From DAIDJM01 sp964250215 (lineage in GTDB: Bacteria; Pseudomonadota; Alphaproteobacteria; Acetobacterales; Acetobacteraceae), in the NCBI GenBank assembly GCA_964250215.1, contig CAXUEX010000126.1, positions 1-8,343 of the forward strand: a stretch of DNA of 8,343 nt. The letters run 5' to 3'. The notes beneath the pieces were generated by a model. The model saw only the letters and a program-made list of their open reading frames with translations. It was not told where the DNA came from and ran no database searches. Below, piece after piece: positions 1-6,173 of the stretch (within the stretch, counting starts at the first letter, position 1; every line of letters starts with the position of its first letter). Position numbers and translations under genes: made by a program.

Positions 1-235
1 GAACCGGTGGACGGCGGAGGGCAGCCGGCTTCTGCGCGCCGATACGCCGACCGCGCCGGGGGCGCGGCCGAGGCTGGTGCAGGGCGCGGTGGAGGAGAGC
101 AACGTGCAGCCGGTGGCGGAGCTGGGGCGGATGCTGACGACGCAGCGGGATTTTGAGTTTGCAACGCAGTTTGTGGAAGCGGAGAGCCAGCGCCACCAGG
201 ATGCGATTGCGAAGCTGGCGAGCAGCAATCCATAA
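1..235 (+). CDS. flgF: FlgF, flagellar basal-body (proximal) rod protein, C-terminal part
   Basis: This is the 3' end of a gene that starts before the window. The open frame has its first full codon at base 2 and gives 77 residues before TAA at 233-235. The C-terminal rod/hook signature is clear: GAVEESNVQPVAEL followed by a helix containing RDFEFATQFVEAES. That helix is the D0-type C-terminal heptad region shared by FlgB, FlgC, FlgF, FlgG and FlgE. FlgF forms part of the proximal rod in the periplasm and is exported by the flagellar type III system. The assignment to FlgF rather than another rod protein rests on two points: the DFEFATQFVEAES wording, and the position directly upstream of flgG with only 15 bases between them. 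The N-terminus and promoter lie outside the window. Confidence 0.88.
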   Translation, partial: NRWTAEGSRLLRADTPTAPGARPRLVQGAVEESNVQPVAELGRMLTTQRDFEFATQFVEAESQRHQDAIAKLASSNP

Positions 236-237
236 GC

Positions 238-245
238 GGGAGGGA
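238..245 (+). promoter_or_regulatory. Ribosome binding site of flgG
   Basis: GGGAGGGA lies five bases before the ATG at 251. It is a strong Shine-Dalgarno match and fixes the flgG start. Confidence 0.75.
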
Positions 246-250
246 CGAAC

Positions 251-1036
251 ATGCGTTCGCTGGATATTGCCGGTTCCGGCATGCAGGCGCAGCAGACGAA
301 TGTGGAAGTGATTTCCAACAACATCGCCAACATGAGCACCACCGGTTTCAAGCGCCGGCGGGCCGAATTCCAGGACCTGATCTACCAGAATTTGCGGCGT
401 GTGGGATCGAACAGTTCCGATAACGGATCTGTGGTGCCGAGCGGGGCGCAGATCGGGCTGGGAGTGAAGACGGCGGCGATCTATCGCATCTGCGAGCAGG
501 GCAATCTGCAACAGACCGGCAACAATCTCGACTTGGCCATCCAGGGCAACGGATATTTTCAGGTGACGCTGCCATCGGGCGACACGGCCTATACGCGCGA
601 CGGCACGTTTGCGCTGGCACCGGACGGCACGATCGTGACGGCGGACGGCTTTCCGGTGGCGCCCGGGATCGTGGTGCCGACGAATGCGGTAAGCGTGAGC
701 ATCAACGCATCCGGCCAGGTGCAGGCAACGATTTCCGGGCAGACGACGCCGCAGACGCTGGGGCAGTTGCAGCTTGCGGCGTTTCCGAACGAGGCGGGGC
801 TGGATGCGCAGGGCGACAATCTGTTCATTCAGACCGCGGCTTCGGGCAATGCGGTGACGGGCACGCCGGGATCGCCGGGTTTCGGCAGCATGATGCAAGG
901 TTTCATCGAAACCTCGAACGTGAACATCGTGACCGAGATCACCAATCTCATTACCGCGCAGCGGGCTTACGAGATGAACAGCAAGGTGATCACGTCTTCC
1001 AACGAGATGTTGCAGACATTGAGCAATCTGAGGTGA
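251..1036 (+). CDS. flgG: FlgG, flagellar distal rod protein
   Basis: The 261-residue protein has the usual FlgG length and starts with the family N-terminus MRSLDIAGSGMQAQQ. The rod signature NNIAN...TTGFK lies at residues 23-34. The segment from about residue 45 to 73 (YQNLRRVG ... PSGAQIGLGVK) corresponds to the FlgG-specific stretch that distinguishes the stiff, straight distal rod from the bent hook. The middle GNLQQTGNNLDLAIQGNGYF (residues 84-103) is also typical. The C-terminal helix (about 218-260, SNVNIVTEITNLITAQRAYE) completes the D0 coiled coil. Polymers of FlgG form the drive shaft between the proximal rod and the hook, passing through the P and L rings encoded nearby. The gene follows flgF by 15 bases and precedes flgA by 4, so it lies inside one operon. 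Residues and length are intact. Confidence 0.97.
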   Translation: MRSLDIAGSGMQAQQTNVEVISNNIANMSTTGFKRRRAEFQDLIYQNLRRVGSNSSDNGSVVPSGAQIGLGVKTAAIYRICEQGNLQQTGNNLDLAIQGNGYFQVTLPSGDTAYTRDGTFALAPDGTIVTADGFPVAPGIVVPTNAVSVSINASGQVQATISGQTTPQTLGQLQLAAFPNEAGLDAQGDNLFIQTAASGNAVTGTPGSPGFGSMMQGFIETSNVNIVTEITNLITAQRAYEMNSKVITSSNEMLQTLSNLR

Positions 1037-1040
1037 GGCC

Positions 1041-1991
1041 ATGCGGGTTCCTGCGGTTTTGATTGTTGTTGCCGTGCTGCTGCCGGCGGCGCACGCGGCG
1101 GCGTTGCGGCCATTTACGGAACTGCACGCGGCGGCCGTGCGGCTTTCCGATCTGTTCGATGGCCTTGGCGGGATTGCCGATCCGGTGCTGGGGCCGGCGC
1201 CGGTTCCGGGCGGCCGGATTGTGGTGGAAGCGCCGCAACTGGCGGCGATCGCGCGGGATTTCGGGGTGGATTGGCGGCCGGCATCGGGCGCCGAACGGGC
1301 GGTGCTGGAACGGGAAGGCGAGGCCATCCAGCTAAGGGCGGTGCTTTCGGCGGCGCGCGAGGCACTGGCGCAGGCGGGGGCGCCGGCGGATGCGGATGTT
1401 GCGCTGACGAATTTCGATCCGCCGGTGGTGGCGGATGCGGCGGCGGCGCGCGTGGAGGTGGCCGGGCTGGGCTACGACGCGGCGAGCGGGCGGTTCACCG
1501 CGGCGCTGACGGTGGCGGAACCGGGTGCCCCGCGGCAGCACCTGCGGATTTCCGGCCAGGCGCTTTGCATGGTGGAGGCGGCGACGCTGGTGCGCCCGGT
1601 GGCGCTGGGCAGCGTGCTAGCGGCGGGCGATCTGGCGCCTGTGCGGGTGCGGGCCACGGCGCTGGCGGGACATGCGCCGCTGCCGTTGGAGCAGGTGGCG
1701 GGCAATGTGCTGCGGCGCTTGCGGCCGCCCGGCGCGGCGCTGCTGCAGGGCGATGTTGCGGCGCCGGTTCTGGTGGCGCGTGGCGGCACGGTGCGGTTGC
1801 TGCTGGATGCGGGATCGATTCTGCTGAGCGCGCAGGGCGTGGCGCTGGATGCGGGCGGCGCGGGCGATCGTATCCGAGCGCAGAATCCGAGTTCGCACGC
1901 GATCGTGCAGGCGGTGGTGAGCGGCGCCGGCGAGGCGCGCGTGCTGCCCGGCACGGCGGCGGCGGGCATCAATCTGGCTTCCGTACCGTGA
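1041..1991 (+). CDS. flgA: FlgA, flagellar P-ring assembly chaperone
   Basis: FlgA is a periplasmic chaperone that helps FlgI assemble into the P ring around the rod. The 316-residue product begins with a Sec-type signal peptide (MRVPAVLIVVAVLLPAAHA, cleavage near residue 19-21). The N-terminal half is poorly conserved. The C-terminal third carries the SAF/FlgA core: RPVALGSVLAAGDLAPV at about 185-201, GNVLRRLRPPGAALLQGD at 221-238, the PVLVARGGTVRLLL strand at 242-255, and AGDRIRAQNPSSHAIVQAVV at 274-293. FlgA proteins of enterobacteria are about 220 residues, so this is a longer form, as is usual in alphaproteobacteria. The start at 1041 lies 4 bases after the flgG stop. The flgH GTG overlaps the stop, so translation is probably coupled in both directions. 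Confidence 0.93.
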   Translation: MRVPAVLIVVAVLLPAAHAAALRPFTELHAAAVRLSDLFDGLGGIADPVLGPAPVPGGRIVVEAPQLAAIARDFGVDWRPASGAERAVLEREGEAIQLRAVLSAAREALAQAGAPADADVALTNFDPPVVADAAAARVEVAGLGYDAASGRFTAALTVAEPGAPRQHLRISGQALCMVEAATLVRPVALGSVLAAGDLAPVRVRATALAGHAPLPLEQVAGNVLRRLRPPGAALLQGDVAAPVLVARGGTVRLLLDAGSILLSAQGVALDAGGAGDRIRAQNPSSHAIVQAVVSGAGEARVLPGTAAAGINLASVP

Positions 1992-2728
1992 GCGGGAAGC
2001 GGGTTTGGCCAGTTCTGGCGGCCGGGCTGCTGAGTTGCTGCGGCAATTTGCAGCGGATTTCGGAAATCGGCCGGCCGCCGGCGATGACGCGGATTACCGA
2101 TCCGACGGCCGATCCGGCGTATCGCCCGGTGACGTTGCCGATGCCGCGCGCCGAGACGGCGCCTACCGAGCCCGCGAGTTTGTGGCGCACCGGCAGCCGC
2201 GCGTTTTTCAAGGACCAGCGGGCGGCGCAGGTGGGCGATATCGTGACCATCCTGGTGAACACGACCGATGCGGCCGACGTGGAGAATGCGAGCACGGAGA
2301 CGCGCAACGGCCAGGAGACGCTCGGCATTCCGAATTTGTTCGGGCTGGAGGCGCAACTGCCGAAGCTGTTCACGCGCGCGGTGAACCCGAATTCGCTGGT
2401 GAGTGCGAGCAGCGCGGGCAATGCGGGCGGCACGGGCAAGATCAAGCGCAACGAGACGGTGATGCTGCGGCTGGCCGGCGTGGTGACGCAGGTGCTGCCG
2501 AACGGCAATCTGGTGGTGGCGGCGCGGCAGGAGATGCTGGTGAACAGCGAGCTGCGGGAGTTGCAGGTTTCCGGCGTGATCCGGCCGCAGGACATTGCGA
2601 GCGACAACACGGTGCCGCACGACCGGATGGCGGAGGCGCGAATTTCTTATGGCGGCCGGGGGCAGCTTACGGATGTGCAGACGCCGCGGTATGGGCAGCA
2701 GTTGATGGATATTCTGTTGCCGTTTTGA
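1988..2728 (+). CDS. flgH: FlgH, flagellar L-ring lipoprotein
   Basis: FlgH forms the L ring, the outer-membrane bushing of the flagellar rod. I chose the GTG at 1988, which overlaps the flgA stop as GTGA. It gives a short positive N-terminus (SGKR), a hydrophobic stretch and a lipobox, LLSC, with Cys17 as the lipidated residue. No later start keeps the lipoprotein signal. The 246-residue protein has the usual family length. The FlgH hallmarks are SLWRTGSRAFFKDQRAAQVGD at about residues 63-83, KIKRNETVMLRLAGVVTQVL near 150-169, and the C-terminus GVIRPQDIASDNTVPHDRMAEARISYGGRG with a final aromatic residue. It is the last gene of the flgF-G-A-H operon. The frame is open far upstream, but that region is antisense-like filler over flgA and not part of this protein. 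Position -2 of the lipobox is Leu, which is less common than Ala, Ser or Thr. Confidence 0.94.
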   Translation: MSGKRVWPVLAAGLLSCCGNLQRISEIGRPPAMTRITDPTADPAYRPVTLPMPRAETAPTEPASLWRTGSRAFFKDQRAAQVGDIVTILVNTTDAADVENASTETRNGQETLGIPNLFGLEAQLPKLFTRAVNPNSLVSASSAGNAGGTGKIKRNETVMLRLAGVVTQVLPNGNLVVAARQEMLVNSELRELQVSGVIRPQDIASDNTVPHDRMAEARISYGGRGQLTDVQTPRYGQQLMDILLPF

Positions 2729-2863
2729 AACCCTATCGGAGCCGGAGCGATCCTGCCATCCTGCGAGATTGTTTGGCTGGGCTTCACGAGGCTGTTGGGT
2801 TAACGGCGATTGTCTCGGCACGGGTTGCGCATCAAGTGCGAGCTTCATGACCGTGAGGTTTGC

Positions 2864-3651
2864 ATGACCGGATCGCGACCGCTCGCCTTGGTGACCGGGG
2901 CTTCGTCCGGCATTGGCCTGGAACTGGCCAAGCTGCTGGCAATGCAAGGCTACGATGTTGCCATCGCTGCCGACCGCAAGCTGGCGGAAGCCAAGCGCGC
3001 TTTGGAGGCGGCCGGGGCTGCGGTCCCTCTCGCACTGGAGATCGACCTATCCAGCAGGCCGAACGTGGAGGCGCTGGTCAAGGCGATGCGCGGGCTCACC
3101 CGTCCCGTCGATATCCTTTGCGCCAATGCTGGTCACGGGTTGAGCCGCGCATTCTTCGATCAGGATTTGGGGGAGGCCCTGCGCGTATTCGAAACCAATC
3201 TGCTCGGCACGATTGGGCTTATTTGGCACATTGGGCGCGACATGCGCGACCGGGGCGCCGGCCGGATCCTGATCACCTCCTCCACGGCATCGCAGACACC
3301 CGGCCCATATGCCTCGGTTTATTTCGCGTCCAAGGCGGCACTGCAGAGTTTCGGCCACTCGCTCCGGGTGGAGGCCAAGGACACGGGTGTTTCGGTGACC
3401 TTGCTGTTGCCGGGCGCCACCGGTACGGAATTCTTCCGGCGCGAGGACGGCCTGAACACGAAAGGCGCGCAGGGGCCGATGGACGATCCGGCCAAAGTCG
3501 CTCGCACGGGGCTGGAGGCGCTGATGCGCGGCGACGCCGAGGTGATCCACGGCGAGTACAATCGCCAGGCGGTTGCGCAGGCCCGAACAAGTCGGCGGCG
3601 GAGAATGCCGAGACGCTCGCCGAGCTGCTGCGCCCGCAGGCGGCCCGCTGA
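2864..3651 (+). CDS. Short-chain dehydrogenase/reductase (SDR), probably frameshifted near its 3' end
   Basis: This is a classical SDR, an NAD(P)-dependent oxidoreductase of unknown substrate. It has the Rossmann glycine motif TGASSGIG (residues 11-18), Asp61 in the nucleotide-binding IDLSS segment, NAG at 88-90 and Asn112. The catalytic set is Ser140, Tyr153 and Lys157 (YFASK), correctly spaced. The ATG at 2864 is preceded by GTGAGG and places the first beta strand at the usual point. Up to about residue 239 the frame is normal. It then turns into an Arg-rich stretch and would run antisense through the amine oxidase gene to 3997. The neighbouring frame instead gives a plausible SDR end (NKSAAENAETLAELL) with a stop at 3651. 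The 788-base span is one base short of 263 codons, which suggests a single-base deletion between about 3577 and 3590. Adding one base back would give about 262 residues, the normal family length. The active site precedes the break. Substrate and activity cannot be predicted. Confidence 0.8.
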
Positions 3652-3673
3652 GGCGGCGGCCGGCTTCGTCTTC

Positions 3674-3689
3674 CGACGCAGTTACGTCG
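3674..3689. terminator. Possible bidirectional hairpin between convergent genes
   Basis: CGACG (3674-3678) and CGTCG (3685-3689) form a perfect 5-bp stem around the loop CAGTTA. It sits in the 46-base gap between the dehydrogenase stop on + and the amine oxidase stop on -. The position suits a shared terminator, but the stem is short and neither side has a real T tract. Confidence 0.3.
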
Positions 3690-3697
3690 TCGTTGGG

Positions 3698-5143
3698 TCA
3701 CGCTTGCAGAATCTGCGTCGCGGCTGCCTCGCCCGCGCGGATGGCGCCGTCCATGTAGCCGGTCCATTTTGTTGCGGCTTCGGTGCCAGCCCAGTGCACG
3801 CGACCGCACGGGGCGCGGAGCGCGCGGCCGAGGCGGCTGAGCGTGCCGGGGGGTGGGACCATGACGGGGGCGCCGCGTGTCCATGTCTCGGCCGTCCAAT
3901 CGTTGAAGCCGTAGGCGGTGGGGTTGAGTGCGCGATCGTCGGCGAACCAGCGTTGCAGCGTCTGCAATACGGTGTTACGTTGCGCGGTCGCATCTAGCGC
4001 GCGCCAGGTGAGCGCGTTGTCGCCGCCGATGAAGCCGAGCACGGCGCCGGAGCCGTCGCCGGGATCGTCGTCGTACAGCGCGGTGATCGGGCCCCGCACG
4101 CTCGCCACTTCGGCGGAGAGACCGTGTTCGCGCCAGAACGGTTTTTCGTAGGTGACGATCACCTTGAAATAGCGGCCCATCGGCGCGCGGGATTGCAGCT
4201 CGCGCCGGTCGGGCGGCAGGATCGGATCGAACGCGATGCGCTCGGCGATGGCGGGCGGCACGGCGACGATGGCGTGCTGGGCTTGCAGCGCCGTGCCGGA
4301 TGCGGTGGTGACGGTGACGCCATTCCGGTCTTGCGCGATGCGGGTGGCGGGCTGGCCGAGGCGCACCGCATTGCCGAGTTTTTCGGCGAGCTTCTGCGCG
4401 AGCTGCTGCGTGCCGCCGACGACGACGCTGTCCTGCGCGCCGCCCTGCGTGTTGGTGAGCATTTCCAGGTTGTCGCCCTGCGCGGCATAGAAGGCGGCGA
4501 ACAACAGGCTGATTTCGCCGGGGTCGCAGCCGAACACCGCGCGGGCGGAGCAGGCGAACAGATCGACGGTGTTCTGCGTGTAGGCGTGGCGGTCCACCCA
4601 TTGCGCGAGCGTGATGCTGTCGAGCGCCGCGGCATCGGGTGCGTCCCATGGCGCGGTGGGGCCGATGCGGGCGGCGATGGCGTCGAACTCGCCGATGAGG
4701 TGGGGCAGATCGAGCAGCGTGCCCCAGGGCAATGGCGGACGGGCTCCGCGGAAGCGCAGCCTATTGTCGCGCAGTTCCCAAAGCTTGTCGCCATCGGTGA
4801 AGGTGGCGCGCAACTGGAGGCCGAATTCGGCGGCGAGCGCGCGCACGCGGTGCTGCGTCGGGCCGACGAATTGCGCGCCGAGATCGAAGCGGCTTTTGCC
4901 GATGGGGGCATGCAGGGTGCGGCCACCGACGCGGTCGCGCGCTTCCAGCACGATCACGCGGCGGCCGGCATCGGTGAGTTTGCGCGCGGCGGTGAGACCG
5001 GAGAGGCCGGCGCCGACGACGATGACGTCGGCAATTTCCGGGATGGCTTCGGGTGCGGATTGCGCTTGCGCGATGCTGGGTGCGGCGAGCAGGGCGGCGG
5101 TTCCTGCCAGCGCGGCGCGGCGGGGGATATTCGTTGCGGTCAT
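3698..5143 (-). CDS. Tat-exported FAD-dependent amine oxidase (flavin monoamine oxidase family)
   Basis: The 481-residue protein belongs to the FAD amine oxidases, which deaminate amines to aldehyde, ammonia and hydrogen peroxide. A twin-arginine signal (PRRAALAG, Arg8-Arg9, then a hydrophobic run and AQA at 25-27) predicts export of the folded protein to the periplasm. The FAD-binding motif GAGLSG is at 44-49, followed by the ribose-binding Glu67 and RVGGRT at 71-76. Lys327 (in GRYFKVIV) matches the conserved active-site lysine of monoamine oxidases. The C-terminal FAD motif is HWAGTEAATKWTGYMDGAI at 450-468. Aligning RGAPVMVPPPG (423-433) with the MAO segment puts Ala425 where MAO-A/B have the flavin-linking Cys. 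FAD is therefore probably bound non-covalently. Pro426 replaces one tyrosine of the aromatic cage. A GGAGAGGG ribosome site precedes the ATG at 5143. The gene lies 57 bases downstream of dksA on the same strand. The substrate is unknown. Confidence 0.9.
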   Translation of the reverse strand: MTATNIPRRAALAGTAALLAAPSIAQAQSAPEAIPEIADVIVVGAGLSGLTAARKLTDAGRRVIVLEARDRVGGRTLHAPIGKSRFDLGAQFVGPTQHRVRALAAEFGLQLRATFTDGDKLWELRDNRLRFRGARPPLPWGTLLDLPHLIGEFDAIAARIGPTAPWDAPDAAALDSITLAQWVDRHAYTQNTVDLFACSARAVFGCDPGEISLLFAAFYAAQGDNLEMLTNTQGGAQDSVVVGGTQQLAQKLAEKLGNAVRLGQPATRIAQDRNGVTVTTASGTALQAQHAIVAVPPAIAERIAFDPILPPDRRELQSRAPMGRYFKVIVTYEKPFWREHGLSAEVASVRGPITALYDDDPGDGSGAVLGFIGGDNALTWRALDATAQRNTVLQTLQRWFADDRALNPTAYGFNDWTAETWTRGAPVMVPPPGTLSRLGRALRAPCGRVHWAGTEAATKWTGYMDGAIRAGEAAATQILQA

Positions 5144-5175
5144 GTCGCCCTCTCCACCATGCGGCGCACGGCCCC

Positions 5176-5194
5176 CCTCGCCCGCTTTGCGAGG
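5176..5194 (-). terminator. Hairpin between dksA and the amine oxidase gene
   Basis: On the - strand CCTCGC and GCGAGG form a 6-bp stem with a 7-base loop, starting a few bases after the dksA stop. It is followed by a run of G rather than T. It could be a weak terminator or a processing or attenuation site that lowers read-through into the amine oxidase gene. Confidence 0.3.
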
Positions 5195-5200
5195 ATCAGA

Positions 5201-5617
5201 CTAATCGTCGCGGTGGACGCGTTCCATGCGTTCGTGGCGTTCCTGGGCTTCAAGCGAGAGAGTGGCGATCGGGCGGGCTTCGAGGCGTTTGAGGCCGATG
5301 GGTTCGCCGGTCTCCTCGCACCAGCCGTAGTTGCCGTGCTCGATGCGCAGCAACGCCTGGTCGATCTTGGCGATGAGTTTGCGAGCGCGATCGCGCGTGC
5401 GCAGTTCCAGCGCGCGATCGGTTTCGACGCTGGCGCGATCGGTGATGTCGGCTTCGTGGATGCCGCCTTGGGACAGGCTGAGCAGCGTGTCGTCGGCTTC
5501 GCGCAGCAGATCGGCGCGCCAGCGCAGCAGTTTCTGGCGGAAATACTCGGTTTGCAGCGGGTTCATGAAAGCCTCGCTGTCCGAGGGCATGTAGTCCGGG
5601 GGCAGCGTGAGCATCAT
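5201..5617 (-). CDS. dksA: DksA, RNA polymerase-binding transcription factor with a one-cysteine finger
   Basis: DksA binds the RNA polymerase secondary channel and, with ppGpp, controls stringent-response promoters. From the ATG at 5617 the product is 138 residues. A GAGGGA ribosome site lies upstream of this start. An in-frame ATG at 5650 has no such site and would add an unconserved extension. The family N-terminus LPPDYMPSDSEAFMNPLQTEYF is at 5-26. The coiled-coil tip DITDRA is at 57-62 and keeps the functional DxxDxA acidic tip. The second coil holds LELRTRDRARKLIAKIDQAL. The zinc-finger region is degenerate: the four Cys positions are Cys100, Thr103, Ser121 and Ala124, so a normal four-Cys zinc site cannot form. 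The C-terminus EARPIATLSLEAQERHERMERV is typical of alphaproteobacterial DksA. The gene follows fliX by 106 bases and has its own promoter candidate in that gap. Confidence 0.93.
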   Translation of the reverse strand: MMLTLPPDYMPSDSEAFMNPLQTEYFRQKLLRWRADLLREADDTLLSLSQGGIHEADITDRASVETDRALELRTRDRARKLIAKIDQALLRIEHGNYGWCEETGEPIGLKRLEARPIATLSLEAQERHERMERVHRDD

Positions 5618-5683
5618 GGGCGGCGTTCCCTCTGCGCCGGCCGCGACCATTGGCGTTTGCGGCGCGGCTTTCGGCTGGCGCGG

Positions 5684-5712
5684 CTTATAGCGACGGGTTT
5701 CCGTGCCGCCAA
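5684..5712 (-). promoter_or_regulatory. Sigma70-type promoter candidate for dksA
   Basis: Read on the - strand, TTGGCG (5712-5707) and TATAAG (5689-5684) are separated by exactly 17 bases. They match 4 of 6 and 5 of 6 consensus positions. Transcription would start near 5677, about 60 bases before the dksA ATG. TATAAG is conspicuous in this GC-rich window. The next bases, CCGCGCC, form a GC-rich discriminator. The promoter lies wholly between fliX and dksA, so dksA need not depend on fliX transcription. Confidence 0.6.
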
Positions 5713-5723
5713 GCGCGGCGCGT

Positions 5724-6107
5724 TCATTTGCCGGGCGCGTCTCTCCCGCGCCGCGCCTGTTCCACGGCGGCGCGGATGCGGATTTGCTGGAGCGCGGCTT
5801 GCAGCCTGGGATCGGCGGCCTCCGGCCACGGATCTTGCAGCGCGGCGAGCGCATCGCCGGCATTATCGCCGAGCAGGGCGAGCTGGAGATCCTGGAGCGC
5901 ATCCAGCGCCTGTCCGCCACGCTGCTGCGCCGCAACATCGTCTGGCGCATCGAGCATGGGGAGCGGCACGGCGAGCGCGGCCGGCGGCATGGCGGCGGCT
6001 TCGGAAGCGGGCGCGAGCCAGGCAGCGAAGCCGGTTTCCGCCCGGCGCCGGTGCGGGCCGCGCGGTGCCGGCGTGGCGGCGCGAACCAGGCCGATCCGGA
6101 ATTCCAT
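5724..6107 (-). CDS. fliX: FliX, flagellar assembly regulator
   Basis: FliX is an alphaproteobacterial flagellar protein. In Caulobacter it couples early basal-body assembly to the sigma54 activator FlbD, and so to later flagellar gene expression. I recognise it from the C-terminal half of this 127-residue protein. A helical block GQALDALQDLQLALLGDN (65-82) is followed by DALAALQDP, and then by ADPRLQAALQQIRIRAAVEQARR (98-120), which resembles the FliX C-terminus. The N-terminal half is Ala/Pro-rich, apparently disordered and not conserved. I chose the ATG at 6107 because GGAGGT lies just upstream on the - strand; the open frame extends much further only as an antisense shadow of flgI. The gene is divergent from flgI with a 66-base gap, which matches my recollection of the Caulobacter arrangement. 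No transmembrane segment or cysteine is seen. The family call rests on pattern and context, not on a search. Confidence 0.82.
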   Translation of the reverse strand: MEFRIGLVRAATPAPRGPHRRRAETGFAAWLAPASEAAAMPPAALAVPLPMLDAPDDVAAQQRGGQALDALQDLQLALLGDNAGDALAALQDPWPEAADPRLQAALQQIRIRAAVEQARRGRDAPGK

Positions 6108-6173
6108 GCAACCTCCGAGACGAGACGGCGGCGTGAACGATCGCGAAACCAGCCGCGTGGTGTGGTGGCGGCA
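6108..6173. promoter_or_regulatory. Divergent spacer between fliX and flgI
   Basis: This 66-base gap must hold or adjoin the start signals of both divergent units. The - strand side has a clear fliX ribosome site (GGAGGT, complement of about 6111-6116). The + strand side has no strong Shine-Dalgarno before the flgI ATG. I see no convincing -35/-10 pair in it. Promoters may overlap the coding starts. Confidence 0.35.

Noticed and set aside
2815..2828. A sigma54-like promoter before the SDR gene (CGGCACGGGTTGC)
   Set aside because: The spacing between the GG and GC elements is 8 bases instead of 10, so it would not fit the sigma54 -24/-12 pattern.
2729..2863. A terminator after flgH or a promoter for the SDR gene
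   Set aside because: I found no good inverted repeat with a T tract and no -35/-10 pair at proper spacing in these 135 bases.
1472..2947. A 491-codon open frame on the - strand across flgA and flgH
   Set aside because: It is antisense to two well-recognised genes, is full of Arg, His, Gln and Pro with no domain, and arises because GC-rich codons rarely make stops on the opposite strand.
3652..3997. Extension of the SDR frame past the break to 3997
   Set aside because: The added residues are low-complexity, unlike any SDR end, and read antisense to the conserved C-terminus of the amine oxidase. A frameshift explains it better.
4124..6136. A 670-codon open frame on the + strand across the amine oxidase, dksA and fliX genes
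   Set aside because: It is antisense to three recognised genes and has no motif or ribosome site. It is a composition artefact.
6158..6173. A sigma54-like GG-N10-GC element before flgI
   Set aside because: Only the invariant GG and GC match. The element ends one to two bases before the ATG, so transcription would start inside the gene.
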